Part shown: in pieces, positions 63,836 to 64,000 of the stretch
How the letters are laid out: the number at the start of each line of letters is the position of its first letter
Position numbering within the stretch: the stretch's first letter is position 1
From: Scylla paramamosain
Lineage: Eukaryota > Arthropoda > Malacostraca > Decapoda > Portunidae
DNA: 64,000 bases
Direction: 5' to 3'
NCBI RefSeq assembly: GCF_035594125.1
Contig: NC_087151.1
Location: 15,417,501 to 15,481,500, forward strand
Notes under the pieces: generated by a model
Seen by the model: the letters and a program-made list of their open reading frames with translations, nothing else
Databases searched by the model: none
Told to the model about the DNA's origin: nothing
Position numbers and translations under genes: made by a program

Positions 63836-64000
63836 GGGACAGATCTAAATGTCCTTTTTAGGGAGAGGACTATGAGAAAGGAATAGGATGGCAGGCAATC
63901 AATTTTAGATATATAATCATTAGATATGTAAACATAATTGTAGGTTAAGTATTTATTATCATGGTCAGGGGTAAATCTAATTGTCCATCATAGAGAATCT

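Overview
This window is nuclear DNA of an arthropod, most likely a decapod crustacean and probably a brachyuran crab. The evidence is introns with GT-AG borders, very dense and long dinucleotide and trinucleotide microsatellites, interstitial TTAGG arrays (the usual arthropod telomere unit), and many decayed non-LTR retrotransposons. One Jockey-like family here matches, from memory, a family that is very common in crab genome proteins. The crab call is an inference; no search could be run.

Three host genes can be read exon by exon. (1) A NEK1/NEK5-like protein kinase lies on the minus strand (coding 30421 to 13935, five exons, about 1727 residues). Its start codon sits in a 14-nt coding exon with a Kozak-perfect context beside a GC-rich promoter, and one 4.7-kb exon carries most of the protein. 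(2) A TMEM42-like small EamA-type membrane protein lies on the minus strand (55828 to 54579, three coding exons, 156 residues), with a probable 5' noncoding exon near 58002. (3) POLR2K (RPABC4/Rpb12), the 58-residue zinc-ribbon subunit shared by RNA polymerases I, II and III, lies on the plus strand (62788 to 63589, two coding exons). A CpG-rich block at about 58.0-58.3 kb may serve as the TMEM42 promoter and possibly a shared one with POLR2K.

Layout: 1-0.6 kb GC-rich promoter-like edge; 2.1-6.35 kb two plus-strand LINE copies separated by a TAA/TAG array; 6.6-13.9 kb mostly AT-rich DNA with a pogo-type MITE; 13.9-30.6 kb the NEK gene, with LINEs in introns 2 and 3; 30.8-31.2 kb a long AAT/ATT palindrome; 31.3-46 kb a nest of retroelements (three or more Jockey-like copies, a BEL/Pao LTR element, an L2/CR1-like LINE split by a Jockey copy, and a TIR element carrying another Jockey piece); 46.5-47.2 kb a longer pogo/Tigger relative; 47.2-54.5 kb AT-rich DNA with long (TA)n runs and two weak exon candidates; 54.5-58.3 kb TMEM42 with two inverted-repeat elements in its 5' intron; 58.4-62.7 kb microsatellites, TTAGG-like tracts and a hAT MITE; 62.8-63.6 kb POLR2K.

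All transposable-element reading frames are broken, several at catalytic residues. I see no new gene system. The most interesting unexplained items are a 62-nt near-perfect hairpin at 1578-1639, a five-copy short motif array in the NEK tail, a fold-back element beside the first coding exon of TMEM42, and LINE 3' ends that appear to seed AC/GT microsatellites.
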